Shown piece after piece: positions 1 through 9,344 of a DNA stretch of 64,000 nt. Position 1 is the stretch's first letter. Each line of letters starts with the position of its first letter. The notes below the pieces were generated by a model. It did not search any database. It was given only the letters and a program-made list of their open reading frames with translations, and was not told where the DNA came from. A program made the translations under genes and the position numbers. The stretch spans positions 1 through 64,000 of the forward strand of contig OZ244066.1 of assembly GCA_965215545.1 (NCBI GenBank), in the 5' to 3' direction. The DNA comes from MPNP01 sp965215545 (GTDB lineage: Bacteria > Pseudomonadota > Alphaproteobacteria > Rhodobacterales > Rhodobacteraceae).

Positions 1-307
1 TTGACGAGCCGCCCGGTTTCGTTCGCATCCACTGCCCCAATTGACTGCGATCGACATCGGCATCACATCGTGCTCTGACGTTGTCACTCACCGGTCAGGG
101 CTGTGATCGCAATCATCAATTCGGGGCATCAATCCAGAGTGCGGCGCCTGCCGTGCAATTCTCCCCAACCCTTGCTACACTCGCTGAGGATGGAACCGGG
201 TGGGAATTTGGTTCCAGACTGTGGGGCGGTCGGTACCTTGAGATCTGATCACCATGCCAACACGACACACGGGTGGACCGATGCCGGGCTGCAACAGGGT
301 TTGATTG
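1..307. other. Gene-free stretch upstream of edd
   Basis: No convincing coding frame. It should hold the promoter and any operator of the edd operon, but I see no clear -35/-10 pair or palindrome that I would defend. Confidence 0.5.
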
Positions 308-2155
308 ATGGCCATTAGCTCCTCCATTGAGGCCGTGACCAGGCGGATTGTCGAACGCAGCCGGGACAGCCGGGGGGCTTATCTTGAGCGCGTGCGCTCA
401 GCGTCATCCCGCACACCCAAACGGGCCCATCTGAGCTGCGGCAACCAGGCGCATGCCTATGCCGCAATGGGCCGTGCCAAGGACGCACTGGCTGCAGGAC
501 GAGCCCCGAATATCGGCATCGTCACGGCATACAACGATATGCTTTCAGCCCATCAACCCTTTGCCACCTACCCCCAGGTGATCAAGGAGGTGGCCGCCAC
601 GCAGGGGGCAACGGCCCAGGTGGCCGGTGGGGTCCCCGCCATGTGCGATGGTGTGACCCAGGGCCAACTGGGCATGGAACTGTCACTCTTCTCACGGGAC
701 ACGATCGCGCTGGCCGCTGCCGTGGCCCTGTCCCATGACACCTATGATGCCGCGGTCTTTCTTGGCGTCTGCGACAAGATCGTGCCGGGTCTTGTGATGG
801 CTGCGGCCACATTCGGTCATCTGCCCGCCATCTTCATTCCGGCCGGGCCCATGACCAGCGGTTTGCCCAATGATGAAAAATCCCGGATCCGCGAACGGTT
901 CGCCGCAGGCGAGATCGACCGCAAGGCCCTGATGGACGCCGAAATGGACGCCTATCATGGCCCCGGAACCTGCACCTTTTATGGAACAGCCAACTCCAAC
1001 CAGATGTTGATGGAGATCATGGGGCTCCATCTTCCCGGGGCATCGTTCATCAACCCCGGCACCCCTCTCCGGGAGGCCATGACACGTCACGGCACCCGAC
1101 AGGTCCTGACCCGAACCGCCCTGGGCAATGACCACATGCCGGTGGCCGACATCCTCACCGAGAAGGCTTTCGTCAACGGGATCGTCGGTCTGATGGCGAC
1201 CGGCGGCTCCACCAATCTCGTCATCCATCTGGTTGCCATGGCCCGGGCGGCCGGCATCGTCCTCACGCCCGATGATTTTGCCCAGATCTCGGATCAGGTC
1301 CCTCTGCTGGCCCGTGTCTATCCCAACGGTCTGGCCGATGTGAATCATTTCCATGCCGCTGGCGGGTTGGCCTATGTCATCGGAGAATTGCTTGCAGCAG
1401 GACTCCTGCATGGCGATGTCCAGACCATTGCGGGTTTCGGACTCGAACGCTACACACACGAGCCCTTCCTGCCCCGGGACGATCCTGCCCCTGAGGGTCA
1501 GACCTCCGGTCTTTCGACCGCTGATGATCTTGAATGGCGGGTGGGTCCCACTGCCAGCACCAATGACAGGATCCTGCGGAGCTGCAAGGATCCCTTCCAG
1601 TCCACAGGCGGCCTGCGCGTCCTGCGCGGCAATCTCGGCGAAGCAATCATGAAGGTCTCGGCCGTCGGTGCCGACAATCTGAGCCTGACCGCCCCCGCCA
1701 GGGTCTTTGCCACCCAGGAAGAGGTGAAGGTGGCCTTCCGGGCGGGCGAGCTTGACCGAGATGTCGTGGTGGTGGTGCGCTTCCAGGGGCCCGGGGCCAA
1801 TGGCATGCCCGAACTGCACGCATTGACGCCAATGCTGTCGGTCCTTCTCGACCGTGGTCACAAGGTCGCACTCGTCACCGACGGACGCATGTCGGGAGCC
1901 TCCGGCAAGGTGCCAGCCGTCATTCATGTCACACCCGAAGCTGCGGAGGGTGGGACAATTGCCAGCCTGTGCAGCGGTGACATCATCACCATTGATGCCG
2001 GATCCGGCCTGCTTGAAGCCGGGGGTACCGACTTCGGGGCGCGACACCCTGCCCGACCCGATTCCGCAACGACTGCGGGTTTGGGGCGCGAGTTGTTTCA
2101 GGTCTTCCGACAGAATGTGTCCAGCGCATCGGCCGGGGCCTCGGCCATCCTCTGA
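308..2155 (+). CDS. edd: 6-phosphogluconate dehydratase
   Basis: Cytosolic 4Fe-4S enzyme that dehydrates 6-phosphogluconate to 2-keto-3-deoxy-6-phosphogluconate (KDPG), the first committed Entner-Doudoroff step. The 615-residue product has the usual Edd length (about 600) and IlvD/Edd family motifs: AYNDM at 74-78, CDGVTQGQ at 113-120, GVCDK near 153-157, TGGSTN in the middle and VTDGRMSGASG near the C-terminus. The Cys residues at 113 and 155 are expected cluster ligands (family knowledge). ATG 308 is preferred over the adjacent TTG 305 because AGGG at 296-299 sits 8 nt upstream. eda follows after 13 nt, so the two are surely co-transcribed. Confidence 0.96.
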   Translation: MAISSSIEAVTRRIVERSRDSRGAYLERVRSASSRTPKRAHLSCGNQAHAYAAMGRAKDALAAGRAPNIGIVTAYNDMLSAHQPFATYPQVIKEVAATQGATAQVAGGVPAMCDGVTQGQLGMELSLFSRDTIALAAAVALSHDTYDAAVFLGVCDKIVPGLVMAAATFGHLPAIFIPAGPMTSGLPNDEKSRIRERFAAGEIDRKALMDAEMDAYHGPGTCTFYGTANSNQMLMEIMGLHLPGASFINPGTPLREAMTRHGTRQVLTRTALGNDHMPVADILTEKAFVNGIVGLMATGGSTNLVIHLVAMARAAGIVLTPDDFAQISDQVPLLARVYPNGLADVNHFHAAGGLAYVIGELLAAGLLHGDVQTIAGFGLERYTHEPFLPRDDPAPEGQTSGLSTADDLEWRVGPTASTNDRILRSCKDPFQSTGGLRVLRGNLGEAIMKVSAVGADNLSLTAPARVFATQEEVKVAFRAGELDRDVVVVVRFQGPGANGMPELHALTPMLSVLLDRGHKVALVTDGRMSGASGKVPAVIHVTPEAAEGGTIASLCSGDIITIDAGSGLLEAGGTDFGARHPARPDSATTAGLGRELFQVFRQNVSSASAGASAIL

Positions 2156-2168
2156 GAAAGACACAGCC

Positions 2169-2831
2169 ATGCATCCGGCCCAACAATCCTCGCAACTGAT
2201 CGACCTGCTCGGCGCGCAGAAGATCATCCCCATCGTCGAGATCGAGAATCGGCACTGCGCGCCTGATCTCGCCAGATTGCTTGTCGATGCAGGATTCCCC
2301 GTCATTGAGGTTGTCCTTCGGACCGAAGAGGCCCTGCCAGCCATCGAGGTGATGGCTGGCATCGATGGGTGCCAGGTCGGTGCCGGGACCACGCTCACCA
2401 GTGATCAGCTTGCCGATGCCCTTGATGCCGGTGCGGCCTTTGCGGTCACGCCCGGGACCAGCCCGGCCATGCTTGATTTTGCCAGACGGTCACCCATCCC
2501 CGTCCTGCCTGGGGCCATGACGCCTTCCGAGATCCTGGATCTGCGGGACTGCGGCTATGATTTTGTCAAACTCTATCCAGCCGGCAATGCCGGGGGTCCG
2601 GACATGATCCGTGCCATTGCCGGTCCCTTGCCCGGGATCCGCCTGTGCCCCACCGGCGGCATCGATGAGCGGACACTCCTCTCCTATCTGGACTGCCCGA
2701 CGGTCATCTGCGTCGGCGGGTCTTGGCTCACGCCCCGCCAGCTGATTGCAGGGAACGACTGGTCCGGGATCCGCGAGCGTCTTGATGCCGCCCGGTCCGT
2801 CCTCAGCCGACCCGACCCAGGTCAGCAATGA
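2169..2831 (+). CDS. eda: 2-keto-3-deoxy-6-phosphogluconate aldolase
   Basis: Splits KDPG into pyruvate and glyceraldehyde-3-phosphate, completing the Entner-Doudoroff route begun by edd just upstream. The 220-residue protein has the class I aldolase TIM-barrel hallmarks: GFPVIEV with Glu47, and the Schiff-base Lys134 in DFVKLYPAG. It then shows the phosphate-binding PTGG segment and a final VGGSWL. The frame stays open far upstream, but ATG 2169 gives the standard length and lies just after the edd stop. The stop overlaps the pcaC start (ATGA, 2828), so translation is probably coupled to an aromatic-degradation gene, an uncommon pairing. Confidence 0.95.
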   Translation: MHPAQQSSQLIDLLGAQKIIPIVEIENRHCAPDLARLLVDAGFPVIEVVLRTEEALPAIEVMAGIDGCQVGAGTTLTSDQLADALDAGAAFAVTPGTSPAMLDFARRSPIPVLPGAMTPSEILDLRDCGYDFVKLYPAGNAGGPDMIRAIAGPLPGIRLCPTGGIDERTLLSYLDCPTVICVGGSWLTPRQLIAGNDWSGIRERLDAARSVLSRPDPGQQ

Positions 2832-3259
2832 GCACCCGAGCCACAAACCGGGTGAGGACGGTCCCGAAAACAGCGGAGCGCGCCACTCCCGATGCCATGG
2901 CCACACGGCGGCGGGTCCTGGGCTCGGCCCATGTTGACCGGGCAACCGCGGCCACAACCGCCTTCGATCGCCCTTTTCAGGACCTGATCACCGATGCCGC
3001 ATGGGGCAAGGTCTGGGCCCGGGATGCCATCACGTCCCGTGAGCGCTCGATGATCACCATTGCCCTGCTCGCCGCACTGGGCCACGAGGAGGAGCTCGCC
3101 ATGCACATCAGGGCCACGCGCAACACCGGGGCCTGCCCCGACGACGTTGCCGAAGCCCTCCTCCATGTGGCCATCTATGCCGGCATCCCGGCCGCCAACC
3201 GGGCTTTTGCCATCGCCAAGGACATCCTTGCATCCATGGAGCACCAGACCCTTGACTGA
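2828..3259 (+). CDS. pcaC: 4-carboxymuconolactone decarboxylase
   Basis: Decarboxylates gamma-carboxymuconolactone to beta-ketoadipate enol-lactone in the protocatechuate branch. The 143-residue length fits stand-alone PcaC (about 130). The AhpD/CMD fold signature is visible in the second half: ERSMITIALLAALGHEEEL, then MHIRATRNTGACPDDVAEAL, then AIYAGIPAANRAF. The first 25 residues are basic and poorly conserved-looking. The start overlaps the eda stop. The stop lies within the beginning of pcaH, which fits one polycistronic unit. No pcaD (enol-lactone hydrolase) follows, and this is not a PcaCD fusion. Confidence 0.92.
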   Translation: MSTRATNRVRTVPKTAERATPDAMATRRRVLGSAHVDRATAATTAFDRPFQDLITDAAWGKVWARDAITSRERSMITIALLAALGHEEELAMHIRATRNTGACPDDVAEALLHVAIYAGIPAANRAFAIAKDILASMEHQTLD

Positions 3260-3983
3260 ATTGTCTCCCACCTCCGATGGACTCCATCCCCGCAACGTCC
3301 AGCGGCACCCACCAGCCCTGACACCCGGCTATCGCAGTTCGACCGTCCGGGCTCCGCAATTCCCCCTCGTTGCGATTGGCACCTCTCTTTCGGAGCTGAC
3401 AGGGCCCGTCTTTGGCCATGACAGGATCGGACCCCACGACAATGACCTGCTCTGCAATCACGCAACTGCTGACGGGACCCCCATCGGGGAGCGCATGCGC
3501 ATCCATGGGCAAGTCCGGGATGGAAACGGGCGCGGCATTCCCCGTACGCTGGTCGAGATCTGGCAAGCCAATGCCGCGGGTCGGTATCGTCATCCCCGCG
3601 ATACCTATCGCGGGCCCCTCGACCCCAACTTCGGCGGGTGCGGGCGCGTCCTGACCGATGCCGGCGGCTGGTATGAGTTCCGAACGATCCGGCCCGGCCC
3701 CTACCCCTGGCCCAACGGTGTGAATGACTGGCGGCCCGCCCATATCCACTTCTCGCTCTTTGGCCATTGCTTTGCCCAGCGCCTGATCACCCAGATGTAT
3801 TTCGAGGGCGATCCACTCATTCCGCTTTGCCCGATCGTCAACACGCTCGGCGACCCCACCGCCATCGGTGACCTGACGGCCACGCTCGACATGAATGAAT
3901 CCCTGCCGATGGATCTCCTGACCTACCGTTTCGATCTCGTCCTGCGCGGCCAACGACAGACCCGCTTTGAGGCCCCTGCATGA
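3252..3983 (+). CDS. pcaH: Protocatechuate 3,4-dioxygenase beta subunit
   Basis: Iron-bearing subunit of the intradiol dioxygenase that cleaves protocatechuate to beta-carboxy-cis,cis-muconate. Counting from TTG 3252 (243 residues, the usual PcaH length), the Fe(III) ligands are all in place: Tyr112 in GRYRH, Tyr151 in PGPYPW, and His164/His166 in RPAHIHFS. These correspond to Tyr408, Tyr447, His460 and His462 of the Pseudomonas enzyme. No ATG or GTG gives a sensible length. TTG 3252 or TTG 3261 both overlap or abut the pcaC stop. The 3' end overlaps pcaG by ATGA. Catalytic competence looks intact. Confidence 0.94.
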   Translation: MTELSPTSDGLHPRNVQRHPPALTPGYRSSTVRAPQFPLVAIGTSLSELTGPVFGHDRIGPHDNDLLCNHATADGTPIGERMRIHGQVRDGNGRGIPRTLVEIWQANAAGRYRHPRDTYRGPLDPNFGGCGRVLTDAGGWYEFRTIRPGPYPWPNGVNDWRPAHIHFSLFGHCFAQRLITQMYFEGDPLIPLCPIVNTLGDPTAIGDLTATLDMNESLPMDLLTYRFDLVLRGQRQTRFEAPA

Positions 3984-4594
3984 TGACCCTCTTCCTCCCT
4001 GAAACACCATCCCAGACAGCTGGACCCTACGTCCATATCGGCTGCACACCGAACAGGGTTGGCATGGCCGATATGTACGGAGGCGAGGATCTTGGCAGCT
4101 CGCTCATCAATGCGCACACACAGGGACGACGCATCACGATCTCGGGCCGCATCATTGACGGAACCGGCGCCCCGATCCGCGATGGACTTGTTGAAATCTG
4201 GCAAGCTGACGCCAACGGCTATTACAATTCTCCCCACGAGACGCGCGGGATTCCCGATCCGGACTTCGTTGGTTTTGGACGGCAAAGCACTGATTTGGAA
4301 GATTGTATTTTCCATTTCGAGACCATTGTCCCAGGGCCGGTTCCCTGGAGGGATGGACGGCTCCAGGCCCCCCACATCAATGTCTGGATTGCCGGTCGCG
4401 GGATCAATCTTGGCCTCCATACACGAATGTATTTTCCTGATTTTGAACAAGAAAACAGATCAGACCCTGTCCTTGGCATGCTCGAACATCCATCCCGCAT
4501 CCCAACCCTCATCGCCACCCTTGATCAGCCCGATGCCTACCGTTTCGACATCACCCTGCAGGGCCCGAATGAAACGGTCTTTTTCGAACTCTGA
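3980..4594 (+). CDS. pcaG: Protocatechuate 3,4-dioxygenase alpha subunit
   Basis: Non-catalytic partner of PcaH that shapes the substrate pocket of the (alpha-beta) protomer. The 204-residue product begins with the typical PSQTAGPYVHIG segment. It carries the intradiol beta-sandwich core (ISGRIIDGTGAPIRDGLVEI, then WQADANGYY) and APHINVWIAGRGIN near 134-147, where the alpha subunit has lost one metal-binding His, as is normal for PcaG. The start overlaps the pcaH stop (ATGA), giving strict 1:1 coupling. Base composition dips in G+C in the second half compared with its neighbours. Confidence 0.94.
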   Translation: MMTLFLPETPSQTAGPYVHIGCTPNRVGMADMYGGEDLGSSLINAHTQGRRITISGRIIDGTGAPIRDGLVEIWQADANGYYNSPHETRGIPDPDFVGFGRQSTDLEDCIFHFETIVPGPVPWRDGRLQAPHINVWIAGRGINLGLHTRMYFPDFEQENRSDPVLGMLEHPSRIPTLIATLDQPDAYRFDITLQGPNETVFFEL

Positions 4595-4768
4595 CCCCTT
4601 GGGCAATTCGGCATGCCGGCCAGCATGAAACCCTCCGGCAGCGGACACATGCCTGCCTTGTCCCCCGGTGCCCGGAATTATCCCCACCTGCCTCCCTGCC
4701 AGCCGCATTCGCATGCCGGTCGTTCCATCGACCCGCGGGAATGTGACGGTCTGTAGGGCTTGCCAATC

Positions 4769-5875
4769 GTGCACATCTATCCCTCCACCGCATCCTTCCA
4801 CGCCCAGCTGTTGGGTGATGCCGAATGCGAGGCCATCTTTGCTCCCGAGCGGGTCCTCGAGCGGCTGCTCAACTGCGAATCGGCCTTGACCCGGGCCCTG
4901 TCGAGTGTCGGTATCATCACGGATGAGGAGGCGGAATCGATCTGTCAGCGCATCAGGACGTTTGTCCCCGACCCTGATCGGCTGACCCTGCACACAGGAC
5001 AGGATGGCGTGATTGTGCCGGAACTCGTGCGTGAATTGCGCAACTGGGTTGGCGGGGATCATGCCGATTCGGTCCATCTCGGTGCCACGAGCCAGGATCT
5101 CATCGACACGGCGACAGCCATGTCCCTTGTCGAGCACGCCAGGGTGATCACGACGCGTCTCGCGGCACTCCTCGAACAGATCGGGTTTTGCAAGACGGCT
5201 TACGGCCCGGCCACCATCATGGGTTATACCCGCTTGCAGAAAGCCGTGCCCCTTCGCTTTGGGCACCGAATGGGCCAATGGCAGGCAGCCCTGGCGGCAT
5301 TCGTGGACACCTGGCCATCCTTGGGCAGGGAGGTGGCGCTCCTGCAATTTGGCGGTCCGGTCGGGGATCGATCGGGGTTCGATGGCAAACTCCCGGAGGT
5401 TGCCCGTGCACTCGCCGCAGAGCTCGGACTGTGCGAGCCGGGTTCGGCCTGGCATACCCGCCGCGCGGCCTTTTCCGCCTATGGTTCCGCCTGTGCGTCG
5501 CTTGCCGGCACCTGTGGCAAGATTGGCCGGGACATGGGTCTGATGGCACGTGATGGTGCTCTCCAGCTGGAGGGTGGCGGCACCTCATCGGCAATGCCCC
5601 ACAAATCCAATCCGATTGATGCCGAGATCCTGGTCACGATCGCCACCTATTGTGGCAGTCTGCTCCCGGCCCTTCATCATTCGACGATGGGCGAAATGGA
5701 GCGGTCGGGGAGCATGTGGACACTTGAGTGGATGGTGCTGCCCCAACTCTGCATCTTCGCAGCCAAAAGTCTCTCGTTGACCGAAAACCTCTTGCGTTCC
5801 GTGAGGGGTGTTGTCTCGGAGCCCTCCGCCGACCGGGGCCCACACGCGGATTGGCAGCAGTCCCCTTCACAGTGA
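4769..5875 (+). CDS. pcaB: 3-carboxy-cis,cis-muconate cycloisomerase
   Basis: Lactonises beta-carboxymuconate to gamma-carboxymuconolactone, the substrate of PcaC. It belongs to the fumarase/aspartase superfamily: LGATSQDLIDTATAM (first signature) and the mobile loop GGTSSAMPHKSNPIDAEIL near 255-275 with the catalytic Ser region. About 368 residues matches the short alphaproteobacterial PcaB type rather than the roughly 450-residue Pseudomonas form. GTG 4769 is chosen because AGGG at 4755-4758 is well spaced for it; TTG 4760 is in frame but too close. A gap of 174 nt separates it from pcaG. No pcaD or pcaQ regulator lies nearby. Confidence 0.9.
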   Translation: MHIYPSTASFHAQLLGDAECEAIFAPERVLERLLNCESALTRALSSVGIITDEEAESICQRIRTFVPDPDRLTLHTGQDGVIVPELVRELRNWVGGDHADSVHLGATSQDLIDTATAMSLVEHARVITTRLAALLEQIGFCKTAYGPATIMGYTRLQKAVPLRFGHRMGQWQAALAAFVDTWPSLGREVALLQFGGPVGDRSGFDGKLPEVARALAAELGLCEPGSAWHTRRAAFSAYGSACASLAGTCGKIGRDMGLMARDGALQLEGGGTSSAMPHKSNPIDAEILVTIATYCGSLLPALHHSTMGEMERSGSMWTLEWMVLPQLCIFAAKSLSLTENLLRSVRGVVSEPSADRGPHADWQQSPSQ

Positions 5876-5887
5876 CCACAATGCACA

Positions 5888-7744
5888 ATGACCTCAAATG
5901 GGACATCCTCTATGACCGGTCAAATTCCCACATCTGCAGATGAACAGCTTGCGACCCACCATTGGTTGAGACGCAGCCTCCCGGCTGTCTTGTGGATCGC
6001 CTGCGTCTACAGCACGATCAGGGTTCTTGAAATCTATCCGAATGTCCTGGCATTTCTGGTCGCTGTCTTTTGTGTTGGTCTTCCCATCTGCCTGTTTGGG
6101 ATATGCAATCGAGCAATACACAGGCGTCGGGCGGTAGATGCCTTGTTCCGACATGACAGCTGGCTGGCCCGTCTCTGGCAGGGACAGATCCTGATCTGGG
6201 CCCGATGGATCCTGGTCGGGCTCGGAATGGCCGTGATCATTGTTCTGCAGGCCCATACGTTGCACGATATCATCTGGTTGATGCTGGTTCTGGGGATACC
6301 CACTTTCTCCTGTGCAGCTTCTGTCCTGAAGCAATGGGGAGAGAGGCGTGGACTGCACGGTGACATAGCACTTCTGTTCGGCCTCCGCTGGTCAAGGCGA
6401 CTGATCAGTCTGATCCTGATTCTGTTGGTGACAATCTGGTCATTTTTCTCGGCCCACGATTTTCATGACAGTGTTGCAGATGCCGTGCGGAGTGTTGCGG
6501 GACAGATATCCGATGATGGAGGGTTTGTATCGGAAGCCCTGATTTGGTTCTCCTGGCTTGAAGGCACAAGTCGCTATGTCCTTGGACAGATGAGTGCAGT
6601 TCAGATTGCACCCCTTGCCTTGTTGCTGGCCACCATTGTGCTTGGTGTTAATGTGCTTGTCCTGGTCTGGGCAGGTCTTGCCTTGTCCGTATTCTATCTC
6701 CCGTCCAGAATTTTCGCCACTGCCAACATTACAGCCAGAACTCCGGTTGGGATCTTCATGCGCGCAGCGATCCTTGCCTTTCTGCCATTCGTTATATTGC
6801 CCATTGCATCGGCACTCGAGCCGTTCAGCAATCAAGTGAGAGAATGGCGTCACGATCATGAACGGGATCTCAATTTCTTCTTTGAAAGGCAAGTGGTCGA
6901 ACGCATCCACGGCGGGCCGTGTGCCTATTACAGAGACGGTACGGCGGAGGAGATCAAGGCGTTCGCTTGGCAGACGACTGCCGAAGCAACGGAGGCAATT
7001 CGTTCTGATATTGATGATGTCTTCCATCACCTGGAAACGGAAGGGGTTCCTGAACTTCTTGATTGGTATTACAGTCTGCCAACTGAGTATGCCCGACTGG
7101 GCACGTTGCTGTCCAAACAAACGGATGGTCTGGAAGCAAAGATCAAGCAAAAAGTCGATGAAACCATCGGGTCGAAGGCTATCGATGCCTGGCACTCGGC
7201 TTCATCCCGCCCTGAGATCCAACAGATCGTTGAGCGTAACCGGAAGAAGATCGACGAGTATGCCGCGACCGTTCTGAGCGAGAATTGCCTTGACGATGAT
7301 CTGGAGATCATTGATGTTATCAGAACGTTTCGCTCCCTGGACGAACTCACCGGCATCATTGATGCTCTTGACAACGAGTCTGCTTCAGCACGTCTGGCAT
7401 CTTCCGGTGCCGTTGTTGGCATCACCGCACCTCTTGCCGCAAAACTTGCCAGTAAAATCGCGATCAAGGCTGGTGGGGGCCTGCTTGCCAAGGCGGCAAC
7501 GGGCGGTGCAACCGGCGCCGCTGCCGGAGCAGTGATCGGTTCCGCCGTTCCGGTGGCCGGAACTCTGGCGGGCGGTCTTGCAGGTCTCATTGCTGGTATT
7601 GCAGTTGGGGTGGGTGTTGACTATGGTATTCTGGTCATTGATGAAGCACTCAATCGCGAAGCAATAGAGGCAGAACTCATTGATGGGCTGCGGAATCTCA
7701 GACAGCAGATGTTGTCCGAAGTCCTGCCAGACAATCCGGAATAG
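5888..7744 (+). CDS. Multi-pass membrane protein with Gly/Ala-rich C-terminal hydrophobic segment
   Basis: Not recognised. The 618-residue product has about seven hydrophobic segments in its first half (roughly 30-50, 52-72, 103-123, 127-145, 168-188, 238-270, 288-305). A long soluble part (310-500) follows, with charged, probably helical sequence. Near 515-575 there is a Gly/Ala-rich hydrophobic stretch with repeated GxxxG spacing (GGATGAAAGAVIGSAVPVAG and on), like glycine-zipper segments that insert into membranes. Codon use is visibly less G+C-biased than in the pca genes. It starts 12 nt after pcaB but shares no obvious function with it. Pore-forming or transport roles would be guesses. 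Confidence 0.75.
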   Translation: MTSNGTSSMTGQIPTSADEQLATHHWLRRSLPAVLWIACVYSTIRVLEIYPNVLAFLVAVFCVGLPICLFGICNRAIHRRRAVDALFRHDSWLARLWQGQILIWARWILVGLGMAVIIVLQAHTLHDIIWLMLVLGIPTFSCAASVLKQWGERRGLHGDIALLFGLRWSRRLISLILILLVTIWSFFSAHDFHDSVADAVRSVAGQISDDGGFVSEALIWFSWLEGTSRYVLGQMSAVQIAPLALLLATIVLGVNVLVLVWAGLALSVFYLPSRIFATANITARTPVGIFMRAAILAFLPFVILPIASALEPFSNQVREWRHDHERDLNFFFERQVVERIHGGPCAYYRDGTAEEIKAFAWQTTAEATEAIRSDIDDVFHHLETEGVPELLDWYYSLPTEYARLGTLLSKQTDGLEAKIKQKVDETIGSKAIDAWHSASSRPEIQQIVERNRKKIDEYAATVLSENCLDDDLEIIDVIRTFRSLDELTGIIDALDNESASARLASSGAVVGITAPLAAKLASKIAIKAGGGLLAKAATGGATGAAAGAVIGSAVPVAGTLAGGLAGLIAGIAVGVGVDYGILVIDEALNREAIEAELIDGLRNLRQQMLSEVLPDNPE

Positions 7745-7912
7745 CGATTCCCGGACCCGTTACCTGGATGACCGCCTGAGACCCTCCCGCATCGACACGG
7801 CAGCAGATTGCGGACAAGGATACCTGCGGGATGGATCCGATACAACGGATTGGGAGGGGTCCGTCCCCTGGCCCTTCAATCCCATCCCAACCGAACAGAT
7901 CAAAGGTGAATG

Positions 7913-8920
7913 ATGAACCAATTGGCAATGTGGAGCATTGAAGCGGTCGGACCGGATGACAATCCCGGGGCCATGGCACCAAAGGCAGTTGGCCATTCCG
8001 ATGTCGGCCTGGAACGATATCTCGAACAATGGATTGTCGATGACGTTGCACTGATTGGCGAGGGGCTGAGCCTCGTCGGGCAACAGGTAAGCCTTTATGA
8101 TGGCAAGCTCGACCTGCTTGCTATCGATGCCCATGATCGCTGGGTGGTGATCGAGATCAAGGCGGGGGAGGTCACATCTGCAGCCTTGTGTCAGGCACTT
8201 GGCTACGCAGCCTCGCTGGCCCGATTTGATGCCAAGGAACTGTCTGGCAAGCTCAAGCCCGAACTTGCCGGGTCTGGAGATGCGCAGGCTGTTGCCAGAA
8301 AGATTGAGACAATTCTCGACAATGAGGACGGGCCGCGCGAAATTGCCCTCATGGTTGTCGGGATCGGAGTCCATCCCAGCCTGGAACGGCTGAAGGACTT
8401 CCTGGAACGCTTCCAGATTCCCATCAGCATTGTCAGTTTTGAGGTCTTCAAACCGGCCACCGGCCCCAAGCTGCTGGTGCGCAAGGTGATCGAGGAGCTG
8501 GTTGATCCGGCCCCACCCAAACGCAAATACACCGTCGCCGCGATCCGGCAGATGGCCGCTGATGCCGGCGTTGCTGAATCATTCGATGCCTTTGTCGACA
8601 TGGTGGAGGCAGCCGGTCTGGCTGTGCAACCGCAGAAACTGTCGATACGGATCGCGCCCCCGGCCGACCGCGTGCGGTGCCTGATGTATGCGCAACCGTT
8701 CATTGACAGGATGGGGAATGGCGTCTTGCGTCTCTGTGTCTATGAGGAGCCCCTGCTCGAATTTTATCCGACACTGGACAAGGGCAAGGTCAGGACAATC
8801 GACGGCCAAGACTACCTGACCGGCCAGGCGATGACTCGACGCCTGGAAGAGATCAGGAGATTTCTGACCGACCAGGCCCAACACTTCCAGCCCGCTGCCG
8901 ATGAAGGTCTGGGCAGGTAA
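7913..8920 (+). CDS. NucS/DUF91-like PD-(D/E)XK nuclease-fold protein
   Basis: Probable DNA endonuclease of the PD-(D/E)XK superfamily. The motif is clear: Asp67 in GKLDLLAID followed by Glu81-Ile-Lys83 in WVVIEIKAG. The spacing resembles the NucS/DUF91 minimal nuclease core, and a Gln-rich helix (ALCQALGYAASLARF) follows as in other family members. The rest (about 200-335) has no motif I recognise. Two ATGs are adjacent (7910, 7913); AAAGG at 7902-7906 favours 7913. It stands alone between the membrane protein and fic, with a hairpin repeat about 170 nt past its end. The substrate and any role in repair or defence are unknown. Confidence 0.72.
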   Translation: MNQLAMWSIEAVGPDDNPGAMAPKAVGHSDVGLERYLEQWIVDDVALIGEGLSLVGQQVSLYDGKLDLLAIDAHDRWVVIEIKAGEVTSAALCQALGYAASLARFDAKELSGKLKPELAGSGDAQAVARKIETILDNEDGPREIALMVVGIGVHPSLERLKDFLERFQIPISIVSFEVFKPATGPKLLVRKVIEELVDPAPPKRKYTVAAIRQMAADAGVAESFDAFVDMVEAAGLAVQPQKLSIRIAPPADRVRCLMYAQPFIDRMGNGVLRLCVYEEPLLEFYPTLDKGKVRTIDGQDYLTGQAMTRRLEEIRRFLTDQAQHFQPAADEGLGR

Positions 8921-9087
8921 ATCAGCTTCTTCGCCAATGGTCCGCCTTGTGGATGAGGCGCGGCCCACTGTGATCTCCATGCATCGATCATGCATCCGGA
9001 GGAACGCAGTGCCGGCAACCTGGAAACCCGGGGGATTGTCCGAAGTCCGATCCATCTGTGCGTTGCAGATATCCTGATCGAGCGTCA

Positions 9088-9155
9088 GCCCTCGCTCGGG
9101 CTTCGCCCGCCCTCCGGTTGATACTCGGCCTTTGTACTTCACAGTGGCAGCGGGG
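9088..9155 (+). repeat. Dispersed hairpin repeat, copy 1 (most diverged)
   Basis: Shares CCCTCCGGTT and AGTGGCAGCGGG with the copies at 19054 and 58319. The right-hand stem is less regular here (TTTGTACTTCACAGTGG replaces TTGCACCTCAGAGTGG). It lies 3' of the NucS-like nuclease gene. Confidence 0.55.
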
Positions 9156-9344
9156 AGCGAATTTCAGACTGAGGCACTGCCAAGTGCTGCACTGCTGGTC
9201 AACGCTCTTGCCGGCATGAATGAAAACCATCGCCAGCCATGGTTGACAATCGACAGCGTTGCGCTTGTTTCACAAGGCTCTGCCATCCTCGAACCAGGGT
9301 CAAGGTTGCCCGATCAGGGATTGATGTGTACATATGAATGAATA

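Noticed and set aside
692..2398. 568-residue minus-strand frame across edd
   Set aside because: Antisense shadow of edd/eda caused by G+C-rich third positions; no ribosome-binding site or domain, and edd is certain.
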